Source: Massariosphaeria phaeospora
Taxonomy: Eukaryota > Ascomycota > Dothideomycetes > Pleosporales
Assembly: GCA_011032825.1 (NCBI GenBank)
Contig: JAADJZ010000013.1
Location: forward strand, 62,001-126,000
Direction: 5' to 3'
Length of the DNA: 64,000 bases
How positions within the stretch are numbered: the stretch's first letter is position 1; the number at the start of each line of letters is the position of its first letter. This document shows, piece by piece, positions 1-11,306 of this stretch. The translations under genes and the position numbers were made by a program. The notes under the pieces were generated by a model. That model worked only from the letters and a program-made list of their open reading frames with translations, made no database searches and was not told the DNA's origin.

Positions 1-539
1 TTTCTTTCGCCTTCATGTGCGACACGTTCCGAGTCACGTATGTTTTGATGAATGAAACCCAGCAGGAACGGTCATCAATTGGACTAGCAGTCCCGCCGTG
101 GATTAGAAGGTTTATTGACAACGGGCAATCAGCTTGCATTAGAAGCAGAGGTTTCTAGAGGCTGCGAAGCACCTGTCTATTTCTCATCAACGGACCAGGC
201 GATATATTAGATCCAGTACCCGCATCTGATGCTGGATGTGCCAGAAAAGCCAAGCTTCCCAATTCCACTCCCTAGCTGCATCACTATTGCTGCCCGTGAA
301 CCATCAGCGTCGTTTCCAACGTCCAGATATCATGGTGTTGGTGCCGATGGATGAGTAAAACCGAGCGATATCCTCTACATGGTAATATCGCGCAGGCCAA
401 ATTTAAGGGCGATATAGGGCTTGTGACGCTGGTCGAGAAATGCGATGATCCCGATGCAGAATATATGAGCCCTTATTCAAGTAAGAGTCTCATCGACGGT
501 CGTGTTGGTGCGGTGCATAATACAGGCCAGCTTTTGCAT
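1..539. other. intergenic sequence, no gene seen
   Basis: I see no convincing coding frame here. The stretch lies 3' of the VAC1-like gene and probably holds its 3' UTR near 539. Short open frames at 351-599 overlap the VAC1 3' end antisense and have no recognisable motif. Confidence 0.5.
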
Positions 540-2694
540 TCATCCCGGGAGAGGGCTGGCCATTTCGCGCTGATACGCGCCAGCAAAATCCAACTGTGAG
601 AGTTGGCCATTGATCTGGTCAATCTCCTTGCTCAAGTCTTCCAGGTTTTGCGCCAAGCTGGACACCTCGTCGAATCTGCGATGCTTGGTCGCATTCGCAA
701 CCATTTCCGACACCATAAATTTCTGCTCTTCAAGAATAATGAGGCGATCGCGCAGTTCCTTTTCCTCGGATTCGAGTGCAGACATGGCACTGCTGCTGCT
801 GATAATACTGCCAGCGCCCGTGCCGTTGAAACTAATGGCGGCAAGCGCGCCGCCTCCGTTGCTGCTTCCATTCGTTTTAGAACCTTGAGGGGCAGCGTGC
901 TTGAGAATCCGTGGCAACGATCGAAGAGGAAGCATATGCAAACTTAGAAAACTGTACGCTTGTTGATATACAGCCTTTTGTAAACGTTTTTGAGTCGGTG
1001 ATTCTGTGGGCAAGTCACGTATTCGTTTCGCGGCACTGTCAAACTTTGCAAAGGCGTCCATTAACCTCTTTCTTACTTTGGTAGCGTCGGTCAGTTGTTG
1101 CGGTGTCGGCGGGGTATCTGGGTCCTGCAACGCCTGGAGGAGTTTTTGGAAGCGGGGAAGAAGCAACCGTATACCACGCTGAAACTGTGATAGGTTTTCG
1201 TAAGCGCGTTGATCGGCTGGTTGCTGAGCCTGTGCGTGTTCAAAGTCGCTCCGACTGAAGAGGGTGTGTTTGCAATCCTTGCACATGCGGATGTCTACGC
1301 TCAGCTGGCCTCCCTTCTCCGACTGGTTGCGCCCTGGTGCAAGTTAGTGAGGTTCTGAATACCATCACGTCGAGGCTTACCAGCAGAGATGTTTAGGCCT
1401 ATCTCGGAGGAACATTCTGTCTTGGCATCGGCGCAAACCACCCGCCCGCACATGCGGCAATGGTGTCGGCGAAAGGTGTAATTGGAGAAATCCTGCTGGC
1501 AAAACGGACAGTTCAGGACGGTGGCGTCTTCTTCCCAGGTGATGATGGACTGTTCCAAGGCTTTCCGCTGAGCCTTTGCTCCCGACAGCAGCCAGAAGGG
1601 TCCAGAGTTCGCAGTTTCGTCGGGAGGCGGATTCGCCAGAAGCTGTGTCAGCTTCGTCAGCCGCTTTTCCAACCGGCTGACTTCCATGTGCTCTCTGTCC
1701 ACTCTCTTCCGTCTGATGCTCGCAAACTCGTCATAATGACTGCGCTCGAGTCCGTGGTGGTCATTGTAGCCCTCGCGTGACTTGTAGCACGTCTCGCAGA
1801 CCCTGCACCAGAAGCCTCGGACGGGATCGTGCTGCGCCCGGCGGGACAACTTCATCTGGTACATGGTATGCTCCTCGCAAAACAGTCTCCCACACTGCCT
1901 GCAGTTGACGGCGGTGCTATTGGCCCCCAACGCCATGGTGGAGCCAGTGATGGGCCGGCCGCACGTCGGGTCGGCGCAGGCGTCACGGTAGCTCGGGCGC
2001 TGCCAGTGGTTCCGCGCGACTTCCTCGTCGGCATCGCGGCGCGCGACGGCAGCGGGCTCGGGGGCAGGTGCACTGCCGCCAGGGGGGCTCGCTACTGGCG
2101 GCGGGGAAGGGGCGTCGTTGGACTCGAACACGTCCAGGCCCTTGAGCTTCTGGTTGAGCACGGCGAGCGGCTGGAACCTCTTGGCCTTTTGCATCTGCGC
2201 CTCGAACCAGTTCTTGACCTCGTCCTGCTCCTGCTCGACGAGGTTCTGGTGGTTGTCGTCGAGATGCCTGGCGGGCGGTCAGCGGACGGTGAAGAAAAGG
2301 AACGGCGAGGAGCGCGGCGCCCGTACCGGTTGAGCTGCAGCAGCGTCACCTGTGTGTGTCAGTCAGTACAGGTGCTGGTCGTCGGGTGCGGGAAGCCGGT
2401 GCATACCATGTCCTCGTTGCAGATGGGACACACCAGTCTGCTCGAGGCGCTCGCAGCCGCATTGTCGGCGGGGCCCAGCGACACCTTGCTGCCGATGTCG
2501 TCGCGCGGCTCGGCCGAGCTCGCGGGGCTGTTGGACGTCTGCGAGCTGAGCGACAGCGAGCTTTCCGACGGCGAGAGCAGGCTGGGGTTGCGGCCGTGGT
2601 GGGCGTGGCCAGGGCCAGGCAGGGCCAGCTGCGCGGAGAGGTTCTTGCCGTTGCCCAGCACTCGGCCGCCGCCCAGCGACCTGCCCGAGGCCAT
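540..2694 (-). CDS. VAC1: VAC1/PEP7-like endosomal FYVE zinc-finger protein (rabenosyn-5 family)
   Basis: Exons on the minus strand: 2694-2407, 2349-2327, 2267-1381, 1333-540 (introns of 57, 59 and 47 bp; total 1992 nt, 663 aa, in frame). Seen: a serine-rich N-terminus, a C2H2-like finger starting CPICNEDM near residue 89 and continuing across two introns as VTLLQLNRHLDDNH, then two FYVE-type fingers. The first is around residues 200-270 (CRQCGRLFCEEH, CRVCETC). The second is around 355-430, with the signature RRHHCRMCGRVVC, and its last Cys pair lies across intron 3. The C-terminus has a helical segment (EEQKFMVSEMV...RRFDEVSSL) like the Rab5-binding region of rabenosyn. In yeast this family tethers Golgi/endosome vesicles on PI3P membranes with Vps45 and the Rab Vps21. 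The order C2H2-FYVE-FYVE is diagnostic. The 23-nt exon is inferred but keeps the zinc-finger frame. It is divergent to the MET8-like gene, with 278 bp between starts. Confidence 0.88.
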
Positions 2695-2972
2695 GACTGC
2701 AGCGGGCGACAGTTGGGATGCGGCAATGGGGCGCGCGGGAGCCTCGACAGCGAGGCGTGGACAGTGATCTGTATTAGTAGCTGCAGGTACAAGGGCAGAC
2801 GTGAGGTATGCCGTGAGGCTCGACGTGTGCGGGCCACAGGGCTGTTATCGATAGCGATAGCGACAACGAGCGCGGGCGCCGGTGGCGTATTCGCGGTTTT
2901 GCCCCCAGCCGTCTCTCGCGTCTCCGACTCTCCGCCCGCCATGGCCGTGCTGCTGCTGCTGCTCCCACAAAC

Positions 2973-3834
2973 ATGGCCATGAAGGCGTCCTATCCAGACA
3001 TCCAGGGCGGCGGCTCGCTCATGCTGGCCTGGCAGGTCCGCAACAGGCGCATCCTGGTCGTCGGCGGCGGCGAGGTCAGTCATCAACATCCAGTCCTGCC
3101 GCCCCTCGCATTGAGTGTTGACGTTGACAGAAGCGCAGGTCGCCGCGGGCCGCATCGTAAATGTCCTCAATGCCGACGCCAAAGTCACCGTTGTCTCACC
3201 TCGCTCGGGCCTCAACGATGAAGTCGCGTACCGCATTGAGCAGAAACAAGTCGACTATGTCGACCGCAAATTCGAGCCGTCCGACCTTGAGGGCGTCGAC
3301 CTGGTGCTCACCGCCGTCGATGACCCGGAGGCGTCTACGCAGGTCTACAAGCTCTGCCAGGAGAAAAGGATACCCGCCAACATTGCCGATGTCCCGCCCG
3401 AGTGCGACTTCTACTTTGGCAGCGTGCACCGCGACGGGCCACTGCAGATCATGGTCAGCACCAACGGCAACGGCCCCAAGCTGGCCAACATTGTGCGGCG
3501 GCAGATTGCCAGCAGCCTGCCGAGCAACATCGGAGCTGCTGTGCAGAGGGTGGGTATGCTGCGCAGGAAACTCCGCAAGGTCGCTCCGACCATAGACGAG
3601 GGACCAAAGCGTATGCAATGGTATGGCGGCCCGTGTCAACTAAGCTCACCGTGTGCTAACCGGGTCAGGATGTCCAAGGTGTGCGAACAATGGACCCTCG
3701 ATGAGCTCTGCGACATGACTGAGGAAGACATGGAGACGCTGCTCGGATTCTACAAGCCCGGCACGGTTCCCACCCTCGACGCGGTGCGGCTGCACGAAGC
3801 GGATGGCGCATATGACGGACCGTTTCTCATCTAG
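2973..3834 (+). CDS. MET8: MET8-like precorrin-2 dehydrogenase / sirohydrochlorin ferrochelatase
   Basis: Exons 2973-3074, 3139-3620, 3669-3834 give 249 aa. The protein starts with a Rossmann fold (ILVVGGGE, continuing VAAGRIVNVLNADAKVTVVSP across intron 1), followed by NIADVPPECDFYFGSV, which matches the Met8 active-site region, and the C-terminal helical part (RRKLRKV, SKVCEQWTLDELCDM). Known for the family: NAD-dependent oxidation of precorrin-2 and iron insertion to make sirohaem for sulfite and nitrite reductases. Length is close to yeast Met8p. Intron 2 (3621-3668) is 48 nt and has no in-frame stop, so an unspliced transcript would still be open; splicing gives the family motif QWMSKVCEQW and has a good CTAAC branch site, so I call it an intron. 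The start ATG is the second of two close candidates; nothing upstream fits. Confidence 0.88.
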
Positions 3835-4206
3835 GCGTCGCTACTGCGTATCATTTGGACATACACTCTGCGCGATAGACATGACCGTACACTCCTAGGC
3901 TTGGCAACTTGTTCTTTTAGTCTGTATAATGCTCAATGCCATGTGCTTAGCCACCTTTCTGCTCTTCCTTCCAAACCGTCCCACCGTCTTTTCCTCCTTT
4001 CGCCACAGGGCTGCGGCTTCGCCATGACGTCATGAGGGAGACAGCATGCTGATTATGCTGCAGCCAATCAACGCTCGGTGGCCCGAGCTCTACTCGTACT
4101 AGTTCCACAAGGCGAGACTTCGTGTTTGGCCCCTCCACAGAACCATCAACAAACCTCCCCATAGTATTGGAGTCGGCATAACTGTACACAGGATTACTGC
4201 TCTAGA
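3835..4206. other. intergenic between MET8-like and METTL16-like genes
   Basis: 372 bp with no coding frame that I support. It should contain the MET8-like 3' UTR and the promoter of the methyltransferase gene. A pyrimidine-rich stretch sits near 3960-4010. Confidence 0.45.
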
Positions 4207-5643
4207 ATGATAGCCGAGGGGTCGACCATGACGGAACCTCCAGATACAAGCGCGGATCTCGCCCAACTACCTCCATATGAGCATGTCGACTTCCAAGCCT
4301 TGGCCGACAACGACGAAGAGTTCAACAAAGTATGGAAGAAGTGTGCCGGGCATCTCGACTTCCAGGACCCAGATTGTGTGAGAGCGTTGACCAAGGCTGG
4401 CCTCAAAGTGGACTTTGGCTTAGATATTGACCTTCCCGCCGATAGGCTCTGTCCACCAGTCCCCAATCGCTTCAACTATGTCGCCTGGATCCAGAAACTA
4501 CTCGATTGCACAAGTGCCGACTATTCCGATGAATACGACCCGAGCCGCAAAGTCGTCGGTCTGGACATTGGAACCGGCGCGTCTGCCATCTACACTCTGC
4601 TATGCCTCAAGCCGCGACCCAACTGGACCATGTGCGCCACAGACGTCGACAAGAAGAGCTTCGATTGTGCCACTCGCAATCTTGCCATCAACAACATGCT
4701 ACCGCGGACCAGGATTCTCCGAACCATGGAGACGAATTCATTGATCCCCCTCAAGGCGCTTGCAGTAGACAAGCTCGACTTTACCATTTGCAACCCCCCG
4801 TTCTTCGCCGACGAGCAGGACATGCGCTCCAGCCTCAAAGGCGAGGGCAAAAGCTGGTCGCCCAACTCCGTCTGCACCGGTGCGGAGGTCGAGATGGTCT
4901 GCGAAGGCGGCGACGTGGGCTTCGTGACGCGCATCGTCAACGAGAGCCTCGAGTTGCGCGAAAAGGTCACCTGGTACAGCAGCATGCTCGGCAAACTAAG
5001 TAGCGTCAAAGCCATAGTGCATCTTCTCAAAAAGCACGACATCAACAACTGGGCTGTCGGGTCCATCGACGTCGGAGGCGCAACAAAACGCTGGACGGTG
5101 GCCTGGAGCTTCGGCGACTACCGACCAAAACATGTTAGCTTGCCGATGGCATGAACCCTCGTCGTTGCACACTAACTCTTCCAGAGTATCGCCCGTATCG
5201 AACTCATTGCCAATGAATACCTCCCCTTTCCCACCGGGTACGAGATCCCCCTCGGCGCAGACCACACCCCCGTTGCCGCCAGAAAAACAATCGATAACCA
5301 GCTCTCGGCACTAGATCTGCACTGGACCTGGAACGCGGAAACCTCGACCGGCATCGGCATTGCCGCCCAGAATGTATGGAAGCGTGCATACAGACGCGAG
5401 TTTGAGCGCAGGAAGAAAGACGCGGCAACTGCTGAGCACAAGGCAAAGTCCCCCGACGATGACGACGACGACGCGATGCAGATTGCGTCTCCAGAACCAC
5501 CCGCTAGCGTCGCTTTGGCGTTCCGCATCCACGTCTACGGCACGACAAAGGGCAGCGTCGCGATCGACTGGCTGCGGGGCACAGACCAGGTGCTCTGGGA
5601 GAGCTTCTGCGGTATGATTCACCGGTCGTTCAGAAAGGGGTAG
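4207..5643 (+). CDS. METTL16: METTL16-like U6 snRNA/rRNA adenine-N6 methyltransferase
   Basis: Exons 4207-5133 and 5185-5643 (51-bp intron, 461 aa). Seen: an SAM-binding motif LDIGTGAS at about residues 119-126 and the catalytic NPPF tetrad at about 196-199, typical of the DUF890/METTL16 (bacterial RlmF) family. The N-terminal region PYEHVDFQALA...DFGLDIDLPADRLCPPVPNR is the conserved pre-methyltransferase segment that helps bind RNA in this family. Intron removal joins DYRPKH to SIARIELIANEY, keeping the fold. The C-terminal part has an acidic run (residues about 385-395) and a domain ending near SFCGMIHRSFRKG. Family role: m6A on U6 snRNA, affecting 5' splice site recognition. I infer the same substrate here. 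The first ATG is used; alternatives at codons 8 and later are possible. Confidence 0.87.
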
Positions 5644-7177
5644 GTGAAGGGGGTGTTAGTTACCGCGTGATGGACGGGCGGACGCAACTTCCTTCTCCGG
5701 CTCGGGTTGGTTGAAGGGTTCATGGGCACAGTACAGTACAGTGCATGAGAGCATGCTCGCGGATAACTAGATGGATGCAAACGTGTGGGCATGGACTGGG
5801 CTATGCATCACTGCGCCTGGCAGGACGCGATTTATCAAGCATCGAGGCACGGGGCATTGCACACGCCCGCCACGCCGTAGACGTAGGGTGAAATGAGAAT
5901 GAACGGCAATGGCATGTCGGATCGGATCAGAGAAACCAAGCCGGTTCAACTCAACTCAATTCAGCTCAGCTCAGTCCAGAACAACACCCACCGACCGACT
6001 ACATACATCGGGAGAAAAGGGCCTTTGTATGATAGATAGATACTGCTTCCGTCCCCTATTTCCTTTTCTTTCCTCTCCTCTCCTCGTCTGTTTTCCTCTT
6101 CGTCTTCGTTTTCTTCTTTGTCTTAAATAGTAAGTAAGTAGTGCACGTCTATAATAGGTAGCTCGCGATACACGTACGTACGCACGTAAGCCAGCCTACT
6201 GCTCACTCACCTACTCAGTAACCAAATACAACATCCACCTCTCCATCCACCTCTCCTTTCCTACCATCCCACTATATACCACTATCCCCTACTCTAACCC
6301 ACCCTACCCCCTTTCCCCATTCTCTTCAAAAGTCTTGTTTTTCGCCCTATTTAATCTCATTTCATTCCAATAGAGATCGGCCCGGGGTAAATACCCGAAT
6401 TTTCGGCTCCGATCGGATCGGATCTGAGCTGAGCTGAGCCGAGACGGAGAGTCGTTTTTGACATATAATGGTGCGGGCTTCATTCGGACTTGGGTTCGGG
6501 ATAGTATAGGCTTCTGGATGGATGAAGTTAGGGTGAGGATGGTGTGTATGTATGTATCATTCTATGGTTTTTTTGGGTTTAGCTAGTACACAAAGATGAG
6601 ATCAAAGGCCCTCGTATCTCAATGTATGTATGTATATTAGGCGTCTTGCTTGGAGGCTAGGGGTACAGAGCGTGGTTTTGTGCGTGTGCGTGCGTGTGTT
6701 TGTGTTTGTGGGAGAGGAGTGAGATAAGTAGGGGGAATTAGCATCTTGATCGGTTGACGGTATCGCCCTCCAGCTGCGGTGTATGTACGTTAGAACATGG
6801 CGAACATGGAGAGTAATACCGTGCAAGTCTACGGCATTGTTTCATTTCCATTCAAGTGAGTCATGTGGGTCTACTTGTCCCCTCCCCCGCCTTTCAGCAC
6901 ACGCACTTCAAAGTTCGTGGTCACAAGTCTTTTCGAAAAGTTCAAGTTTGAGTATTCGGAAGACGAGACTGGTCTGCCAGTTCAGTTCAGTTCAGTTCGG
7001 CCCCTCCCTATCTGTCCGTCCGTCCGTCCGATCCACGAAAAGTCAAGTAAAGAAAATCTCGACGTCTGTGGCCGCCCGTAGAGTCAGTCACTCGCGCCTG
7101 CTGGCCATCCATCGCTCTAGAATTCGGCAGCCTTTCATCACTCACCGCGCCGGTACCGAGCGAGGCAGCCTTTCAGA
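5644..7177. other. long gene-poor stretch (1.5 kb)
   Basis: No convincing coding frame on either strand. Contents seen: pyrimidine-rich tracts (6050-6120 and 6235-6360), a GT-rich tract at about 6675-6715 on the plus strand, several TGTATGTA-type simple repeats near 6545-6640 and 6780, and an imperfect inverted pair built on CAGCTCAGCTCAG (5960-5974) and CTGAGCTGAGCT (6425-6437), both next to GATCGGATC motifs. It could hold a long UTR or a non-coding transcript; nothing in the sequence decides this. Confidence 0.4.
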
Positions 7178-7786
7178 CTAGACTATAGGATCCTTGAAGA
7201 ACAGATCGCCCGAGAGCTCCTCGGCGTAGCCCTTTGCCAGCGGCGGCACATCGCCGGGCGGCTTGCGGCCCGCACACAGCGAGTCTGCAGCCACGGGACC
7301 ACCACCACGTCCACCGCGTCCGCCTCTGCCACCACCTCCTCCTCCTCTGCCGTAACCGCCGCCACCCCGACCCGCATATGGCTGAGGCTCCAGCTCCGGC
7401 CCCATGCGCGCGGCCCTGTTCTGCCGATGCAACTGCCCGCCATGCAAGTCGCCCTTCAGCTCCTCGCGCTCGTTAATATCGCCCATGGTGTACCGCGCCG
7501 TGTTCCACGCAAACACCTCGGCTTCGCGGCCCGCGGCGGCGCGGCCCTGGCGCACGTGCACGGGCTGCTGGGCGAAGAAGGCCGAGTCGCGGTCGCCGAT
7601 GGCGGCGGTGTCGTGGTCGAAGCGCGCGCGGCCGAGGTCGGCGAGTTCGGTCGTCGGGTCGTAGAAGAAGGTGAGGTCGGCTTCGTTGGTGGTGGGGTTG
7701 GTGTTGCCGTTGTTGTTGTTGTTGGCGGGGTTGGGGCTGGCGAGGGAGAGGGAGTCGAAGGACTGCGAGAGATTGGGGTCCCTCAT
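7178..7786 (-). CDS. hypothetical protein with C-terminal RGG/Gly-rich box
   Basis: Uninterrupted 202-aa frame. I do not recognise the family. Seen: an Asn/Thr-rich N-terminus (residues 15-35), a conserved-looking middle (LTFFYDPTTELADLGRARFD and EVFAWNTARYTMGDIN), and a Gly-Arg tract (GRGGGGYGRGGGGGGRGGRG, about residues 143-165) like RNA-binding RGG boxes and arginine-methylation sites. It ends FFKDPIV. The ATG at 7786 is the first in frame and is preceded by a stop. An RNA-associated role is inference from the RGG tract only. Confidence 0.6.
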   Translation of the reverse strand: MRDPNLSQSFDSLSLASPNPANNNNNGNTNPTTNEADLTFFYDPTTELADLGRARFDHDTAAIGDRDSAFFAQQPVHVRQGRAAAGREAEVFAWNTARYTMGDINEREELKGDLHGGQLHRQNRAARMGPELEPQPYAGRGGGGYGRGGGGGGRGGRGGRGGGPVAADSLCAGRKPPGDVPPLAKGYAEELSGDLFFKDPIV

Positions 7787-8278
7787 TGTGGGTGCTGCGA
7801 GCTTGTCTGTTGTTGGTGGGGAGGCCGTTTGCAGACGGCGGAGATGGGCTTATGTAGTCGAGGCCGCGAGTGCTTATCGATAGGTGGGCGAGTTTGGCAT
7901 TCGGAGAGTGAGGTAAGAGGCGAGGAACGGGGGGCAAAGATCTGGGTAAGATGAAGTGATAATGTTGGAGAAGAGAGAAGTTAAGGTGAAGGAAGCAAAG
8001 ATTGCGGCAAGGTGAAGTTCGCCGTGGAGTCGGTACGTTCGGTCCTTCTTTTTCAAGACAGCAATGACGGCGTCGGCTTGTCACCTCGAGCAGCCGAATT
8101 TGAAATTGATCACATGCGTGCATCAACGAAATATTGTAGTATGATGACTTACGGTATTGAAGATAGTGGGCTATAATGCGGCAGAGGGGGGATTGTCGGA
8201 ACGATGCTTGGAAATCCTCCTCTCCATATTTGCATACCCATATACACATTTGAGCATCCTCGGAGGCATATAGTAATC
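7787..8278. promoter_or_regulatory. shared upstream region of two divergent genes
   Basis: 492 bp between the divergent starts at 7786 (-) and 8279 (+). It should hold both promoters. No clear TATA or known binding site was identified. Confidence 0.4.
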
Positions 8279-9511
8279 ATGGTGCGAACACGAAGACAAG
8301 CATACAACTACAGAAATGACGGGGATGAAGATGGGCGTTCAAAACTTACCTCAGGTAGCGCTAGTGCCTCTCAACGCCCCGAAACTCTTATCGCCCGCCG
8401 CCAACGGTGGGCAGCGCATCTCCGGGCGCAAAATTACCAATCAGTCATCATGGAGGTGCTACAGGAGGAACTTCCCAAGTACACAAGTAGCAGCACCATA
8501 GGCCTGACCCCTCTACCGCACATACTGCGCGAGTGTATACTGATCCTATCATCGGCACCCTCGGTGTTTACGGCTGCGGTGGAGGGCGCGCTGGCCAGAC
8601 AGCTCCATATAGACGCAATACTGCAAGCTGAATCGGTAGCGATACATCAGCGAGCTCATTCGCAGCCCTCCATCTACATCCATTTGCTTGCCGATGAGCA
8701 TGGTGTAGCCCCTAGTGCAAATCAGTATATGATTATACGAGAGACAGTGATGGAGTACCTTAGCAACGATGACCACGAGGTAGCCTGGTTGATAGATAAC
8801 ATTACTCCTCCTAGCGTAAGTAGATCGTCCACAGCCCAGGGACACCGAAAGTATCTATGGACTACCCACCGCTCTCCACAGCACGTGCGATCTCTCCAAC
8901 ACTTCTGTGCCGGCATTCTTAGCCGCTATCTCGAAACACCAGCTTCGGAACGCGAGACGCCGTTTGCCTACCCCCCTGGCGAGTGTGGCTATTCCATTTC
9001 CGCTCCGCTCCGCCTGGCGCAACACCGTAGACACCAAAGCTCCAACTACATCATGAACCTCACCGAGGACATATGCGCCTACTTGTACTCGGCCAACCGG
9101 CTGCCCCGGCGCTTCACCATGCACCAGTTCATTATCTACCTCATTTTCCGGCCGTCGCAGGTCGCCATTGCCGAGATCTTCTGCTCGGGGCTGCTACAAG
9201 TATGGATTGAGAATGGAGGCGGGTTCAACGCGTATCCAGCGGGGAGGAGTGTGGCTAGTGCAGGCAGGGTGGGAGTGAGGCAATGGAGGGATTTCCAGAG
9301 GTCTGCGAGGGTGGATTCGAGATTGGCTGCAAACTTGGGCGTGCAGAGGGAGATATTGAGACTAAAAGCGTTGGACTTGGCTGGGGATACGGACGCAGAA
9401 GAGGCGTGGAGGGAGGCACTGGAGAGCGAGAGCGAAAGTGAGGGGGACGATGTGACGGATTTGGATTGGTTGCCAGGGGACGGAGATGAACATAATTATG
9501 AGTGCGTGTAG
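8279..9511 (+). CDS. hypothetical fungal protein, 410 aa
   Basis: Single-exon frame starting MVRTRRQAYN. I prefer this ATG over the one at 8204, because the 25 extra residues are low quality and the basic start looks natural. Not recognised. Seen: a mainly helical middle (residues about 60-180), a conserved-looking segment LTEDICAYLYSANRLPRRFTMHQFIIYLIFRP (about 275-310), and an acidic tail (ALESESESEGDDVTDLDWLPGDGDE). There are no membrane segments beyond one moderately hydrophobic helix and no signal peptide from this start. Function unknown. Intact and not RIP-damaged, so it looks like a host gene. Confidence 0.6.
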   Translation: MVRTRRQAYNYRNDGDEDGRSKLTSGSASASQRPETLIARRQRWAAHLRAQNYQSVIMEVLQEELPKYTSSSTIGLTPLPHILRECILILSSAPSVFTAAVEGALARQLHIDAILQAESVAIHQRAHSQPSIYIHLLADEHGVAPSANQYMIIRETVMEYLSNDDHEVAWLIDNITPPSVSRSSTAQGHRKYLWTTHRSPQHVRSLQHFCAGILSRYLETPASERETPFAYPPGECGYSISAPLRLAQHRRHQSSNYIMNLTEDICAYLYSANRLPRRFTMHQFIIYLIFRPSQVAIAEIFCSGLLQVWIENGGGFNAYPAGRSVASAGRVGVRQWRDFQRSARVDSRLAANLGVQREILRLKALDLAGDTDAEEAWREALESESESEGDDVTDLDWLPGDGDEHNYECV

Positions 9512-10724
9512 TGGCATTCTGTAGATATTGCTGAGTCTTCGAGCTGACCGTTGCCGCCGCCATCAAGGAATCTAGGAGAGGGCACTGGTTCTCGTCTAAA
9601 GATAGGCCCCCTGATGGACTCTCAGATTATTATCTTTTGAGGTTCTCATGTCACCTACTGTCGGCTGTGGTTGTTCGTTCGACGTGTCCCAAAAGAGGGG
9701 CCAGAGGACAATCATGTATGAAGCTGTACAACAGCTGCGTTTTAAATTCGCTAACAGCGCAAAGAGATGCATGGAAAGCGATGCATTCGCCCGCTCATTA
9801 CGTATGCGATGAAACAGGCGCTTGCAAACAGGTTTTGCGGGCTCATTGAGACGACTCTCCTTTGTGTTTTAGCGTGAACTGAGTGGCTGGTACCTTTTGT
9901 GGAGCTTGCATCCACCCTAACGGGGAAATCTCCACTTGTGTACTATAGCCAAGTGCTTCTAATTACACGGGGGTACTTTGTAGAACCATCAGAGATTCCA
10001 GTAGACTTGAGCGTCTTTCACTACAACGCCCAAATGTAAAGCTTCGGAAAGACAGGCTTTCTCAATCCCATGGTACATCAAAGCCCATACCGCTACATGA
10101 GGGGAGGTTCTGACCGACTCGCTGATTAGAAAGTAGCACCGACCTGTGCTGTGCCGCTGGAGTATCACGGGCAAACAAACTCGCTTCGGCTTCGAAGATC
10201 TTCGACGTTTTGGGCTCGTTCAACTCAAGGTACTGTAATACTTCAAATAGACTAAAGAGGCACTTTGCATACTGACGAGCCCGGTCCGACTTCCGCCTTG
10301 GCAATTCATCCTGAAGGATAGATATTCACATGCAAGACGGTCTGTAGTATAAGTAGAATTCTATTCTATCTCGTATAATTGACTGGTGACAACAAGATAC
10401 AACACAGAGACATATAGAGCCCAAGCAATAGAAACACGAAGCGTTTTTTGTCGTGCTATATGAGAGCGCTTATATAATGAAAGCACCCCGTAGGTTGTAG
10501 GCAATGAGATGTGACGTGGGTCACGTGCATGTTTGGGACAGATACTTCTCGATTTGGCTTAGCCCAGAAAACGCTCTCACAATGGCCTGATCTCACAAGT
10601 AGGCACAATTTCACTTTGATTCATAAGTAATATTCTAGTAGATCCAATTTAAGCAACGCATATTTATCAGCTCGCCAGGCAGCCATCAACTATCTGCGGC
10701 TACGGGCATTGCATTGTTGCCGTT
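9512..10724. other. intergenic, possible gene remnant
   Basis: 1.2 kb without a supported gene. A minus-strand frame at 10062-10304 (80 codons) and a neighbour at 9989-10174 have no motif I know. They may be a decayed gene or chance. An AT-rich stretch runs from about 10320 to 10500. Confidence 0.4.
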
Positions 10725-11306
10725 CTAGACCTTGGCCCCGGCTTCTTCGACATCATCTTCATCATCATCCCCGATGACAAAGTTGCTATCGAGATCCTGC
10801 AGCTCTTGCTCCGGAGCCTCCACAACCAGCACATCCTCTCGACGCTCGCTCACCGGAGCCCGACGATCAATCATCTCCAAAGCCACAGGCTGACGCGGCG
10901 GGAACGGAAACTGGTTGTAGGAACGAACAAACCCCTTACCCAGGTCAGCAGTGCCGGGGGACAGGCGGGGCAGCGTCCGGATCCGGCGCATCCGCAGGAA
11001 GATGGCCACCGCTGTGATTGCGATGAACACAGCGATGATGGGAGCCCAGATATTGGGGCTTGTACCGGTTGACTGGTGGGTTGGTGTGTCGGCAGTGCGG
11101 ACGTCCTCTAGCGCTGCGATTTGAATTGGGCGGAGGGCGGGCTTGAGGTACACTGGGACGTGGGTGGAGTTGGTGCTGTTGCGGGTGCTGTTGCCATTGT
11201 GAACGCAGCAATGGGGTATTGTGAGGCCGGTAGGGTAAGCACCAGCCAGCGGTGCGCGCAGCACAAACAGCGACAAGACGACGAGGATCATCGAAGTGAA
11301 GCGCAT
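10725..11306 (-). CDS. secreted/single-pass membrane protein with acidic tail
   Basis: 193 aa, single exon. Seen: signal peptide (residues 1-23, MRFTSMILVVLSLFVLRAPLAGA), a short ectodomain with two Asn-X-Ser/Thr sites in NGNSTRNSTNSTH and a CC pair, one transmembrane helix (about residues 88-105, WAPIIAVFIAITAVAIFL) followed by RMRR (positive inside), and a cytosolic tail ending in an acidic stretch (DDDEDDVEEAGAKV). Type I topology follows from these features. Family unknown. The next gene upstream (11665-12703) encodes another single-pass protein in the same orientation, so the pair may be an old duplication with little sequence left in common. Confidence 0.65.
   Translation of the reverse strand: MRFTSMILVVLSLFVLRAPLAGAYPTGLTIPHCCVHNGNSTRNSTNSTHVPVYLKPALRPIQIAALEDVRTADTPTHQSTGTSPNIWAPIIAVFIAITAVAIFLRMRRIRTLPRLSPGTADLGKGFVRSYNQFPFPPRQPVALEMIDRRAPVSERREDVLVVEAPEQELQDLDSNFVIGDDDEDDVEEAGAKV

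Noticed and set aside
1829..2767. 312-codon plus-strand open frame
   Set aside because: It lies antisense to exons of the VAC1-like gene and has no motif; long antisense frames are common in GC-rich coding DNA.
7427..7954. 175-codon plus-strand frame antisense to the RGG gene
   Set aside because: Low-complexity Gly/Val/Glu content mirrors the Asn and Gly runs of the opposite strand; no independent support.
10062..10304. Small minus-strand gene (80 codons)
   Set aside because: No homology known to me, no clear upstream or downstream exons; left as intergenic.
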